A DNA stretch of 64,000 nt, from positions 124,001-188,000 of the forward strand of contig MCFL01000017.1 of NCBI GenBank assembly GCA_002102555.1. The letters are read 5' to 3'. The notes below the pieces were generated by a model that ran no database searches, was not told the DNA's origin, and saw only the letters and a program-made list of their open reading frames with translations. The DNA is from Catenaria anguillulae PL171. Taxonomy: Eukaryota; Blastocladiomycota; Blastocladiomycetes; Blastocladiales; Catenariaceae. Shown piece by piece: positions 32,022 to 43,429 of the stretch. A program made the position numbers and the translations under genes. Each line of letters begins with the position of its first letter. Position 1 is the stretch's first letter.

Positions 32022-34078
32022 ATGCACTCAATGAAACACCTCACCATGCCACTGTACATTCTTCAAGCTGTCGGGCTGTGGATCATCCTAGTTGCCATGG
32101 CATGCTCAACACGAGTGGCCGCTGCAGCTGGCAATGTCGATGTCTCTCAACTCTCTTCGCCAGCATTCAGCCCATGCGATTGTGACCTCACTTCGGCATG
32201 CGACCCCTCATGCTGTTGCGACCCAGATTGTGCCCGGCTCGGCATTACACCGACAGGACAGTCATGTGCCAGCATGTCCTGGTCAGAAACGGTTCCAGAC
32301 AGTTCATTTGAGCATGGTCAATGTGTTGGGTCACTCGTTTCTGTGGCACCGTCAGTGTGGTCATCGCTGTTGACAAGGAGAATGGCGCACGAGTGTGTGC
32401 AGTAAGAAACAACCGTGCGTTGCGTCACACCGATTTCGATTGCATTGACAAGAGTGGGGTTGACCCAATTTGGTGCTTGTTGCAGACCCGTCCATGGGCG
32501 ATTACTATACAACAACACCTTCCGTGCTCTCAACATCAGCGGCTCTCAATCAATTGTTGGGGAGCCCCTCTACGTCATTGCTCAGCTCACCACCCGATCT
32601 GCCAACAGGCAGTGCTTACCAGCGAGGATCCCTCATTCACGCCGTGTTTGGCAACACGCGGCGGGCATTCACGCTGTCGGGCTCATCTGCATCGATTGGT
32701 CTGGCCATGGACTCGTCCTCCGCATGTCTTCAGGCCGTCGCTCGACGTGCGTCCATTCCTGACTGGTCTACGGGTCGTGTAATGTTGCGATTGCGCTAAA
32801 TGCTCGGTCAATGGACAGCGTTTCTCTCGTCTTCATACATGAGCACATGCTCGCGCGAGTTGCCGACGTCCTCTGCCTCTTCGCTTGCTTCCATTTGCCA
32901 GCGCAACTCGCCACTCGACATTGCAACTTTTCTCCCCGACTCGCTTCTTGCGACCCCTCTCGCTTCAAATCCAACACGTGTACCCATCACCTTGAACCGC
33001 GCATATGCTTGTCCGAATGCTTCGTGTCCAGACACACCTTCCACTGCGGTACCAGCGCTCGCAAACGGGAATACAACCTGTGAAAATGTCGTGACAGATG
33101 TGCATTTCACGGTGTCGTATGGGAAAACAGGAGACGATGGATGGCAGGTGACAAAGGTGGTTGTAGATTGGGCCGTGAAGAGTTGGGACCTGCCATCGAC
33201 AAGCAGTGTGCCGCCTGTCATCGGGCAGTCGTTTGGATTGGCCTTTGTTGCTGAAGACTTGAGTGTACGTCATGCTCCATCTCTGCATTGGATATTGCTT
33301 GCTCACCAGGGGACACCGTATTCAGTCCACATCGACCTTGTCCACTCGATCGGGCAACCCAGGATACATTGAGTCTTTCCCTGTCCTGTTTTTGCGCAAC
33401 TCGACGTCGCCACCATCTCTCGCTGCACTTGCACTCCCCTCCCAGGACCCACAATCTGGCGCGTGCCAACTCTCCTCGTCCACATCAACATCGACATTCC
33501 CACCATACCTTGCCCTGCACCAGCAACACCCTCCGCCAAACCTCTGGCCAGCAGCTCCATCGTTGATTCGCTTCCTCGCGTCCTCCCACTCATCATGCGG
33601 GATTCCCTGGTCGTCGACGCCATCTACACCGGCCGCATGCGCGCGCCTGCAATCTTGGTACCCAGATATTTCCCTGGCAACACACGTTGCCATGTTTGGC
33701 AACCAAACGACCGAGGCGTCGCAGGCATCCTGGGTGCCCATGGTTCTCGATCAGTCTATTCCGGGCCTTGACGGTACGTCCGGATGCTCGGTCGCCACAC
33801 AAGTCGTATTGGATCTCGTGTGGGCCGTGGTCGGGTCGGTGCGCGCACCTCAGGCGGCGATTGTGGGTGCACGTCTGCGACGGGGTCGGTTCCGCACCGT
33901 GGGATCCAGCTTGACGGGTGCCGGATCTGGATCCACAGCAGCCGATCTGGCCCCCGTGACGTTTAGTGTGAAATGGACAAGGGCACGGCCAAAGGATGTG
34001 GAGCTCGAGACCTGGTACCCGCCCACACCGCAATTGTTTCCGCCTGTGCCCAAGGATTGGATGTATCCGTTTGCTTGA
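32022..34078 (+). CDS. TCTN: Tectonic-family ciliary transition-zone protein
   Basis: Tectonics are secreted or membrane proteins of the MKS complex that gates the cilium base. Here a signal peptide (MPLYILQAVGLWIILVAMA) leads to 'CDCDLTSACDPSCCCDPDC', the diagnostic Tectonic motif. Later family features are visible: 'YQRGSLIHAVFG', 'FLSSSYMSTCSRELP', 'VTDVHFTVSYGKTGD', 'RSGNPGYIESFPVLF' and a C-terminus ending 'FPPVPKDWMYPFA'. Exons that I can fix: about 32486-32746, 32819-33264 and 33326-34078, the last two joined by a GTACGT intron. The 3' end of exon 1 (starting 32022, or 32046) is unresolved. The frame must change between 32320 and 32486; the obvious GTAAGA donor at 32402 does not give the right phase, while donors at 32317 or 32395 do. 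A sequencing indel is possible. The gene implies flagellated zoospores. Confidence 0.88.
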
Positions 34079-34126
34079 ATGTGTATGGAGTTTGTTTGTA
34101 TTTGTTTGATATGCATGTCAACATTT

Positions 34127-35791
34127 TTACTCGTCATCCATCCTGTCGTCCTGATCCGCCTTGACCTTCTTGTCCACCTGCCCAGCAGCTGCCTCGGCCT
34201 CGGCCTCTGCATCTGCCTTGCGCTTCAACCTCGCCTCGCGCTTGCCCGCCTTTTCCTCCACGGTATCACACGTTTTCCGCTTTGCCAGCTTCAAATGCGC
34301 CCTCCCACTTGCCTCTGTGCCCTTTTTGCCCACAACGGGCACAAGCGACCCATTGACGCCCCAAGGCACGGCATCCGGCTTGAGCCCAGGCACCACCTCA
34401 CCGTACGTGCCCTTGCCGCCAACCAGGGCCGCGCTCGCGGGATCCAACTTTGCACTCAAGACTTGTGCAAGCAACGTGTCGACGAGCATGGTCTGCACCT
34501 TGTGTGTCTCGTACATGGTGGCCAAATGCTTAACGAGCCCACCGAGCGCTTGCGCCGACGCGGGCGCATCCGAGTACCGCCATGTGACTTGTGGGAAATC
34601 ACAGTCCCACAAGACCAGCGGCAGTTCGGGCGCCAAGTCGTACTGAGGTTTGGCAGGATACTTTGTCAAGTCGAGCAAGTCGGCAACCACTGAGGGGTGT
34701 TCGAGCCCTTGGCCTACGAGCAAAAGCACGTGCACCATGCATCGGATCTGGTGCCACAAGAACGCCGTGCCCTTGACTGTGAGCACGTACCAGGGGAACA
34801 CGCCCGTGGAGTGATGCGCACCGGAACACAATTCCGTTGCTGGCTCGATGGTCACGCTCAAGACACTGCGCTCGTAGTTGCGCTCGGGTTTGGTGGAATC
34901 AATCTTGCAAAAGTTGCGAAAGTCGTGTGTGCCGACAAATGCGGACGCGGCAGCGTGCATGCGTGCAATGTCGAGGCCGAATCCGGGCAAAAAGTACTTG
35001 TAAGTGCGGGCGCCGCACGAAAAGCGTGCCGAAAAATCAGGCTCGACAGGTGCCCAGGCGAGCACGCGAATGTGATCGGGCAAGCACCGGTTGAGCATGG
35101 CCAAGTAGGGCAATTCTTCCTTGTCCTTGTCTTTGTCGTCGTGGCCCTGCTCGTCGTTTTTCAAGCGCGAGCGCACATTGAGGCACACGGCATTGCCCGT
35201 GGCACTCACGCCCTTGTCTGTTCGCCCGCACCGCGAGTAGTCGCACGCTTGTGGAATGTCGCCCGCGTTCAGTGCTGGGTCAATCAGCCGGCATGTGCGC
35301 AGGGCAGTGAACAGGTGGTGCTCGACCGTCTCTGTGGTGTGCGCTTGTGAGGCAAACCCTTGGTAGGGCCACCCGAGATAGGCTAGTCGGAACAGGACCT
35401 TGCGCGTTGGGTGGTCGGCAAAGTTGAAATGGCGTGCGGACGCTGTGGATTTGGCGGTGGGGAGGGCGGCGGCGCGCTTGGCTTGCTTGCGCTCGAGCCG
35501 CGTGGGTTTGGAGGATGCGGATGGTGGTTGTTGGGCGGGATCTGACGACGGGGAGGAGGAGGAGGAGGAAGCGGCGGCTTCGAGGAGCTGTATGCGGGCA
35601 ATGAGGTTCTCCTTTGACCATTCGGCATAGTGCGACGAGTCCATGGTTGTTGCTCGGTGCTGCTGTTGGTGTTGTTCAGTCACTGTGAGAGCACGAATGC
35701 GGCGCAGGAGGTTGAGGCGCTCGTTGTAGAAGCGGCGGTGCAGGTGCGTAAAAGTGGAAGCGTGGCGAGCAATGAGACGCTGAGCGAACAT
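34127..35791 (-). CDS. DEG1: tRNA pseudouridine(38/39) synthase, PUS3/Deg1 type
   Basis: Single exon of 554 aa. TruA-family enzymes of this branch make pseudouridine at positions 38 and 39 of the tRNA anticodon arm. The catalytic motif SRCGRTDKGVSA has its Asp near residue 191. Other blocks are 'FRLAYLGWPYQGFASQ', 'FSARFSCGARTYKYFLPG', 'FVGTHDFRNFCKID' and 'GTAFLWHQIRCMVHVLLLVGQG', all typical for Deg1/PUS3. There are two plausible starts. The one at 35791 gives an Arg-rich N-terminus with almost no acidic residues, like a mitochondrial presequence. The second ATG, at 35644, starts MDSSHYAEWSKENLIARI, which resembles the usual family N-terminus. The C-terminus is Lys-rich and may be nuclear. 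The gene converges on Tectonic with 48 bp between the stops. Confidence 0.95.
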   Translation of the reverse strand: MFAQRLIARHASTFTHLHRRFYNERLNLLRRIRALTVTEQHQQQHRATTMDSSHYAEWSKENLIARIQLLEAAASSSSSSPSSDPAQQPPSASSKPTRLERKQAKRAAALPTAKSTASARHFNFADHPTRKVLFRLAYLGWPYQGFASQAHTTETVEHHLFTALRTCRLIDPALNAGDIPQACDYSRCGRTDKGVSATGNAVCLNVRSRLKNDEQGHDDKDKDKEELPYLAMLNRCLPDHIRVLAWAPVEPDFSARFSCGARTYKYFLPGFGLDIARMHAAASAFVGTHDFRNFCKIDSTKPERNYERSVLSVTIEPATELCSGAHHSTGVFPWYVLTVKGTAFLWHQIRCMVHVLLLVGQGLEHPSVVADLLDLTKYPAKPQYDLAPELPLVLWDCDFPQVTWRYSDAPASAQALGGLVKHLATMYETHKVQTMLVDTLLAQVLSAKLDPASAALVGGKGTYGEVVPGLKPDAVPWGVNGSLVPVVGKKGTEASGRAHLKLAKRKTCDTVEEKAGKREARLKRKADAEAEAEAAAGQVDKKVKADQDDRMDDE

Positions 35792-36095
35792 TGCATAAAT
35801 GTGTAATCATTGCATTCTGCATTGATATACATTGATACCACGAGCGCGGCTGAGCTGATTGGCTCGACTGTCAACTGTGACTGTGACTGTGACTGTGCAG
35901 GCATCATAAGATCGCATCGCCCTGCAGCTGCTTGCACGTGACAGGTTTCCTGGGCCGGGTTCCCTTGGCCACTGACGCTCGTCCATCGACATATCAATAG
36001 TAATATTCGCCAATCGCTGATAAACAGCTGAAACATGACCCAAGAGACAATGTAATCCTTTGTTCACTCGGTGAAATCACTCTTCACAGTTTACC
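35792..36095. promoter_or_regulatory. Divergent promoter region of PUS3 and TRAPPC4
   Basis: 304 bp between two divergent start codons. It includes a short CTGTGA-type tandem repeat (35873-35896). No specific factor site is claimed. Confidence 0.4.
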
Positions 36096-36589
36096 ATGTT
36101 CCTCGGGTTGTGGATCATCAACAAGGCCGGCGGCCTCATCTTCCAGCGCGACTTTGCGTCCGACGTGGCGCTTGCCAAGGTCTCAACCAACGACTACCTC
36201 GTCCTCGCAGGCACCTTCCACTCGGTCCACGCCATTGCCGCACGCATCTCCCCACTGCCTGGATCCTCGGGCATCACCTCCCTCGAGACCGACACCTTCA
36301 CCCTCACCTGCCACCAAACACACACGGGTGTGTTCTTGCCGCCCTGGTGGCCATATGGTTCTGCATTGGGCTGGGCTGACACACAAACCCATCTCGCTCG
36401 TTTCCAGGCACTAAGTTCCTCATTTTTACCGACCCGTACCACCAAAACATTGACCAGCTCGTGCGCAAAGTTTACGACTTGTACGCCGACTACGTCATGA
36501 AAAACCCCTTTTTCACGCCCGAAATGCCGGTCCGGTGCGAGCAGTTTGATGTCCATTTGGCAAAGCTTGTTCGATCCTTGAATGGATAA
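36096..36589 (+). CDS. TRS23: TRAPP complex subunit 4 (Trs23), short form
   Basis: Two exons, 36096-36327 and 36408-36589, give 137 aa. Trs23/TRAPPC4 is a longin-fold core subunit of TRAPP complexes, the exchange factors for Ypt1/Rab1 in ER-Golgi and autophagy traffic. Matches are clear at the start ([18 protein letters not shown]), middle ([34 protein letters not shown]) and end ([29 protein letters not shown]). The animal and yeast proteins are near 219 aa because of a PDZ-like insertion after the first strands. Here the sequence goes straight from strand 2 to '[14 protein letters not shown]', so that insertion is absent. The splice is set by ACG-G/GC joining 'CHQTHT' to 'GTKFLIF'. Confidence 0.93.
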
Positions 36590-36735
36590 CACTCCACCAG
36601 AAAAACAATGATACCAATGCAGTTTTTTCATTTCTTCTTGCTCAATCCCACAATGTCTGCAACTCGATTGTTCCGCCCTTGTGCGCGCGTCTGCAAGGCT
36701 CACGCACCGTTTCAATTATGTACAATGCCACTCAC

Positions 36736-39700
36736 TCAATGCTCCTCTTCCCCTGCCGCCGCGCCGTCCGCCACTCTCAACGTTGCCCCGCCACTTTCCA
36801 GCAACGCGTTCAACCCTTTGACGCCACTCACCACTGCAGGCGGCACCAAGTATGGCACCACAGCCAGAGCGCGCGCCTCCCTCTTCAACCGCGCCAGCAC
36901 CACCACACTGCCCACACCCAGCCCGACCGTCACCGCGCCCAAGTACAGTGCAAACACAATCACGGTACCCGTGGCGCCATTCGACACTCTGGCAGCCATC
37001 ATGTCTTGCACGCCCGTGTCGAGCAGCGCAAGCCGCGTGAGCATGTCTGCGCAAAGGTATATGAGCACCTGGAACTTGCCGAAATATGAGGTGGTGACAA
37101 ACACGTCGGGCGACTTGTACATGACCATGCCGCCAACCACATCGGTCGCAAGCTCGGCCAGTCGCGTGATGGCCAGATTGAGCGGCAACTGTGCCGACTC
37201 GAGCGTGTACCCAAGTGTCGCGTTGAGCGGACCCGACACGCCACATGCGGCCGCCGTCGCGCACGTGCGCGGCAGTGTTGTGAGATGTGGGAGCTGGTCG
37301 CCAAACCCGCCCATGTCGTTGACGAGCAACGCGTGCACGGACACGAGGTCGGCAATCACGCCGCGCAGGCGCTGGACTTGCAACCCCGAGGGAAACATTG
37401 GATCGGACATCCATTCGCGCGCGTACAGTCGGATCAAGGCGGCTTGCATGCGGCGGTCGGCGGACAGTGCCATGCGTCGCATTTCGTCTTCTTGGTCGAG
37501 AGACCTGGATTGAACCATGTTAGCCAAGAGTCGGTGGTTGACGACGGAGGAAACTAGACACGTACATGTAGGTGAAAAAGTACATGGCAAAGATGAGCAC
37601 GGATAGGGCAAAAGCAAACGCCACGAGTTGGGCAACAATGCGCTTCATTCGACCGGCCGACTGCTTGGTTGATTTGGCTGTGGATGGCGACGACGACGCC
37701 GACGACGACATGTGCAAATCCAATGAATCGTTGCCGCCATCCTCGCCCTCGGTCAACTCGACCATGTTTTCAATCTCTTCCCTATCAACGCATGCAACGT
37801 GAGTTTAGTCTCACGGTCTCCCGACATGTTTGAGTGACTTGACATACTCTAAACTCGTCACAATCTCGCCCGCGTCTCGCTTGGGTACCTTCATCAACAT
37901 CCGCATGACCCTCCGCTCGCCCTCGAAGTACCTCCCCAACACAACCCAATACACAACACCCATGCCCGCGGCAAGCAACCCCAGCGACACACACCCGCTC
38001 ACGAGCAACAAGCTCAAATCATTCCTCAGCGCTTCCTGATACTCGCCGAAAAACATGCTGCGAAACATGCCCGACATGTCCAAGAGCTCGGGCAGGTGAT
38101 GCACGAGCACACCCAGTTCGGGAATCGTATCGTACATGGGCGGGAGCAACGAGCTTGTGGACGGAAAGCCCGACGCAATTGCGCCCGCTTGCGCAATCAA
38201 GTCAACCGCGTCCATGGGCGTTGCGAGTAGCGGTTGAAAGTCGGTCACGTTGTTGACGACGCGCTTGAGAAACACCCGCCGTGTCGGGATGACGTCGCGC
38301 GGCAATTGTTGGTAGGAGCGAACGAGTGTGGGGAGAAAGTCGCGGAGCAGTGAAGTGGTGGCTTTGCGGGTGGCATTGAGGGCAGTGGAGAAGCCGCGGC
38401 GGGTGCCCGTGGGAAGCGATTCAAAGGTCATGAGGCGAGTATTCTATGATGAACGAACGTCAATCAATGCTTTGCGGGTCCAAGCTCAAGCATACATCGT
38501 TGACACGAACCTCAATGATGGACCGGCACTCTCTGCGGACATCTCGCGCAACAGCAAACTCGGTCGCCAGGAATCTGCGGCAACACGGAAAAACCACGTC
38601 ATCAGCTTTTGCCCAAACCACAAGTAGCAATTCGCATTGTACCTCGTCGTCTTGAAATACAGGTTGTGGCACAACACAAACCCAACAACCACCGACCCAA
38701 CAAACACGAGCCACGACAAGGCCAATGACCTTGTTTGATTCAAGGGCTCCTCAATCGCTTGGCCAACGCGCTTACGCAGTGCCGTCTTTTTCCTTTGCGT
38801 GCGCGCGGCGGACGTACCCGACGTTTGCGACCCGGTGAGTGGCGCACCAGTGATGGGATCGTGGCCGCCGCCGCCCGTGCCGCTCGTCGCAAAGCTGTCG
38901 TGGGACTCGAGCGGAGGTGGCGGTTGGATGACACCCGAGAATTGGTGTTGTTCGAGCGAGCCGGCAGAGCGAAAGTTGACAGAGTTGCCCAGAGTCAAGT
39001 TTGCGCCATGTTCCGCGTACGGGTCGTCGTGTTTGTGGCCGGACAGGATGCCCAGTGCAATTGCCTTCTTGGCCACCGCGCCGGCTGGTTTGATGGGAGG
39101 ATCCCATGAATGAGTCGGTTGGCCCAATTCGTACACTTGCTGGCTCGTTGGACTCGGTGGAATGGACGGAGGCACGGCTACGGCTTGCACCCTTGACTCG
39201 AGAGTCTCGACTTTTGATATGTGTGCGGAAACAAGTCAGTCCACCAGTGCAACACATCAAGTACTTCCCACCAGGCTGCACATACCTTCCTCTGCCACAT
39301 CCAACACAGCCGCCGCTGCGACTTGATTTGCCTGGCCCCAATACAACCAACTCGCATACGCCCTCAGCAACTGCTTTTCCTTTGGATACCTCGCCAGCAA
39401 CTTCTGATACCCGTCCTCTACGCTCGCCTGATACTCTGCCAACCGCGCAATGGCCTCGCTCATAACACCCACGCCCGAGCCTTGCCTGATGGCCTCCCAT
39501 ACGTCCCTCAGCATGACCAGCCCCATGAGATGCAGCCTCTTGACCAACTTTAGCCTTGGATCCAGCGCCGCCGACCGGTCCCTGACCCCACCGCCTTGCA
39601 TCTGACCCAACGTGACAGCCATGGCCATGCGCTTATCTTGCACAAACAGCAAGTACCGCAAATCAAGCGGCATGTCGCGCTGACATTTAGTCTCGCGCAG

Positions 39701-41981
39701 CGTGCGCAAGATCAAGTCGGCGGCTTGCTGACCCTCGGCACCATAGAACTCGGACAAGTACGCAATGGCTACCAGCAATAGGTGCGGGTCGTTGGGGAAC
39801 TCGGCTAGCCCGCGCTCGAGGAGCTGGAAGCCAACGGTGAGTTGTTTGGTTGTCGGGTACGTGCGCACAAAGCGAATGGTGACTTCGACGTGGGAGGGCG
39901 AGTCAAACACATTGGTACGAGGGGGAGTGCGGTGCTCGAGAACGGCCGTGAGGGTATCGATTGATGGTGACTTGTGGATCCGTTGGCCAGTCAAGTCGCC
40001 GGCCTTGGTGCACTTGTGCTGATGGTGAGAATGCGCGTCTCTGACTTGGGGGTTGACAATGTGCGAGACAAGTGACAGGGTTGCATTCGCAGTGCGGTGG
40101 CCAGGATCAACTATCGTACTACTTGTTCCGAGAATACTGTCACTGGTGCGCCGTTGCTGATGCGCAGGCTGCGGCGAAATGGTCGAGTATGGCGAGTCCA
40201 TGACGGGCGGCTCAGATAGCAATGGAAATCGCGCTCGGCTGTCTATGGACGACCTGCGCCGACCCTGTTGCCGAAGCGATTGAAGAATGCGTGTGGCCAT
40301 GGCGTTTGGATCCGGAGCCACCGCTAGTGGCGGAGACGAGGCGCGCGGCGGCGGACGCGCACTTGACGACAATTGCTGTGCTGACCGGCTCTTGTTGTCG
40401 GATGGCGGTTTGATGATACTGCTTCCCATGGGCGTCGACGTACGACTCGACGAGGGCACAAACGTGTCGGATCGTGTGACACGACCTGAGCGCGGAGTAG
40501 GAGGCGACGGTGGTGCGATGGGATTACTGCTGTACAACAGGACACGTGAGGCTGTCCCTGTGCCTGTATCAGTTTGGATTGTCGGAAATGGTATCGGAAC
40601 AACCTTTGGAGGAGGGTTCATGAGCTGGGAAACAGTTGGAGTATTATAGAAAGGACAACGTTCGAGGGTTTTCGAAGGCCCACTGGCATCACCCACGGTG
40701 GGCGATGGAGCTGGCATTGTCAAGTTTTCGGTGATGGCAGAATTTGGCCGGAGCGTTTTCCAAAGGGCAATGGTGCGAATGACTTGACGCTTGGCCGCAT
40801 TGTGACTCGCCAGCGCCCCGAGTATGCACCCCAGAAGTGTCGTTGGAAGCACAAGGATCCACCAATCCGCAGGATCACCCTCAACGCCAATACGAACGAG
40901 CAAGGTGGTGGCAACGGCCAGCATGGCTCCAACCGCGAATGCCTGTCCGGGAGTGGCACAGTCGAATCAGGCTATATCTGCCGACCCAAGAATTGATCCT
41001 TTAAGAATCGAGCCAAACGTACCGATCGAAGGTGTGTCATCCTTTCGTCATAATACGGCTGATTGTGAATCAATCCAACCGCCATCCACCCTAATCCCAC
41101 GAGGGTAAAAGCCAGGAACGCGATTTTGAACCCCTCGCTGGGAAGATCCGCCAATAGAACCTTGGCAATAGCTATAGCAATCCTTGCCGCCTTCCCTCGT
41201 GCATCGACCTTTCCGAAAGGCTGGGCCAGTGGATGTGTCGAGCTCGGTGATGCGTCAAGAACAAGAAGTAACCCGCCCACCGCCAACGGGGCATACACGA
41301 CCAGCACCAGCGCATTGAAAACCAAGAATGGGACATGGGTCGGGCTCGTACATTCGACCATCGAACCAGGAAGAAGTCCATTGTTGAAACAATTGAGGCC
41401 TGTAACCAGCAATTGGGTGGTTGGGATCACGAGCACGGTCGACAGAGCACAATGCAAATGCGCCAGGAGCCAGATGAACGGCGTGGGAACCTGAGTGCGC
41501 GTGTGCATCAAGACAACGGCCAAGCCGAACAGTGCAAACGTGGCAAGCAGGATAATGACGAGGATTCCATCGGCGAATCGATACTGGGTGTAGTTGGACG
41601 AATCAGGGACAAGATAAAGGGTGAGCCCAAGGGAAACGGGTGTCGGAAGGCCTGGGTGCAGCGAGGTCGAGAGGGAAAACGACAAGAGTTGCAAGTCTTC
41701 GACGATCTACGTGAGCAATCGCGCAGCCGGTGTCAGCATCATGTCGGCAAACGCGGAAAGCTCCGCCATAAGGAAACATGCACAAAGCGCACCGTAAACA
41801 CCCACGTCCAGAACGGATTCCTATCTTTGATTTGTTGCGAAATCAAGAGCGATACGTTGAAGATGGAGGTCTCGAGCTTGGATTGTGGCACCAAACTTTG
41901 AAGATCGCAACGCTTGCTTGACGCGACAGATTTGGCATCGCCACCACCACCGCCGCCGCCTGATGGAATGGCGGAGGACAT
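36736..41981 (-). CDS. TmcB-like multi-pass membrane protein with TPR-like region
   Basis: Seven exons: 41981-41793, 41706-41023, 40942-39286, 39210-38507, 38443-37848, 37781-37566, 37504-36736; phases agree and give 1604 aa. The N-terminal third has several hydrophobic helices after 'IVEDLQLLSFSL', for example ILVIILLATFALFGLAVVLM. Exon 3 carries helical repeats (QLTVGFQLLERGLAEFPND, PHLLLVAIAYLSEFYG, DMPLDLRYLLFVQDKRM) of the kind annotated as TmcB/TmcC TPR-like in Dictyostelium tiny macrocyst proteins. Exons 4-7 bring more membrane segments (LALSWLVFVGSVVVGFVL; LLLVSGCVSLGLLAAGM; AFALSVLIFAMYFFTY; VIVFALYLGAVTVGL) separated by extracellular-like loops. The exon 1 and exon 4 donors (GTGCGC, GTGTCA) are the least certain. 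The 3' end converges on TRAPPC4 with about 146 bp between. The role is probably as a membrane sensor or channel relative; this is not established. Confidence 0.78.
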
Positions 41982-42687
41982 TGTGTTGCCGCCCCGGTTT
42001 TTTTTTTTTTTTTTCAATGGCCCACTATGATTATCAAGTATCGGATCACAAGCTTTTTCTCCCGCGATGGTTGCATATAGTGACACTTGGTTGCCAGATC
42101 TAGCGGATGCTGACGTGGTTTGGGCGGCCTTTTGGATACAAGTAAGAGAGGGCGAGTGGGGTTCGCTTTCACCGCTTGTGATGAGGACTGGCGCTTTGGA
42201 TCGAATGCATCAAGTAAAGAGGATTAACTGCATGCGAAATGGGCGGGATGAGTTTTCATGGCGCTCTCTGAATTTTTGTCAGATTTCAGAGGAGCCGCAT
42301 CGTCCGTTGCCCGTCGGCCCCAGGAGTATGATCACTCAATCGATATGGTAAATGAAAACTATGCGGTCACACCCTGTGTGACCTTTCGGAAATACGTCCA
42401 CAGTCACGGAAAAACCGCCGTCATCGCTGGAGCTGCTGAATGGCAGACGCGTCAACTCAGCAGGGTCACTTTCGAACGCTGTGCGAACAGCTTGAATGAA
42501 CGGCCAATGATTGAGGGTGCGTCGTAGCTGTCGGTTGAGGCCACATGGATGTCGAACTTGGATTGTATTTAGGTCAGGATTGACGAAAGCTACCCGGAGT
42601 AGAGACGAAATGAAGCCGAAAGGGAGACATGATGGGCTTGTTCTGGCGAATCTCAAACGCATTGTGTCGCCAACTCGCACGATACCA
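41982..42687. other. Intergenic with homopolymer T run
   Basis: No gene seen. A run of about 15 T (near 41999-42014, plus strand) lies just upstream of the TmcB-like start. Open frames near 42258-42527 show no similarity to anything in the window. Confidence 0.45.
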
Positions 42688-42980
42688 ATGTACTTTCCGA
42701 GACGACAAGCATTGACTGCGCTCGTGGGCTGTGCGCTTCTGTTTGCCCTAGCAACCGCTCAAAGTGACCAACCCCCATGCCAACCAAAGCCAACTCGTTT
42801 CCGCGCCAACTGACATTGACCGTGACTTGCCATTGCGGCCAACGTCCTTTCTGACTCCGCCCGCAGCATCGGCGCCGCTGCCGTCTCTGGCGGTCACGTT
42901 TATTTGTCAGTCGCAATGCGAACAGGCCGACTTGGGAGAACTGGACGCATTTGCTAGTGTCCAGTTCGAATGGCTCACCC
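42688..42980 (+). pseudogene. Relic copy of the 5' end of the kelch-like membrane protein gene
   Basis: An ATG at 42688 opens a signal-peptide-like frame (MYFPRRQALTALVGCALLFA LATAQ) that stops at about 42813. In another frame from about 42795 the sequence reads 'SAPTDIDRDLPLRPTSFL' and '...SLAVTFICQSQCEQAD'. The intact gene just downstream has 'SPRQSDIDRDLLLLPSAFL' and 'SLAATFIGDRNIS' at the matching place. Signal peptide, spacing and the DIDRDL block are conserved, but the frame is broken and nothing of the propeller follows. Confidence 0.7.
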
Positions 42981-43429
42981 TCGGCGGTATCGTGATTTCG
43001 GCTGTATGTACATACACATTACATCACAACCAGTCATTTCCCGTTCTTATGTAGCTCCACTGGCATACATCCCTGTTTAGCTCCGTGTACCGGTAGTTAG
43101 ACTGTACCGGCGAGAAGATATGGGAGCGACAACAGAATGCATATAGGAAACCAGGCAACACTCGGCCTCGACCAGGGAGTGAGGCGCTGTCTCACATGAA
43201 ACACCGCCATTACGCCGCATTCTTTCATGATCATGCAATCCGCAGCCATTATGCGCGCAAGAAAACCTCCGTATGTACTCCTCTCACAATCCCATGTCCG
43301 TGAACGTCCTGTGTGTATTATCACAACTTCTCAAGCGCTCGGCGATCGATAGAGCCAGTCCATGAAACTCATACAGTGCCAAACTTGCTCCCCAAAAACT
43401 GGACCCTTTCCGCATTGAGGCTGCCGACG
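42981..43429. other. Intergenic, promoter side of kelch-like gene
   Basis: No coding signal beyond the relic. Contains the 5' flank of the gene starting at 43430. Confidence 0.4.
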
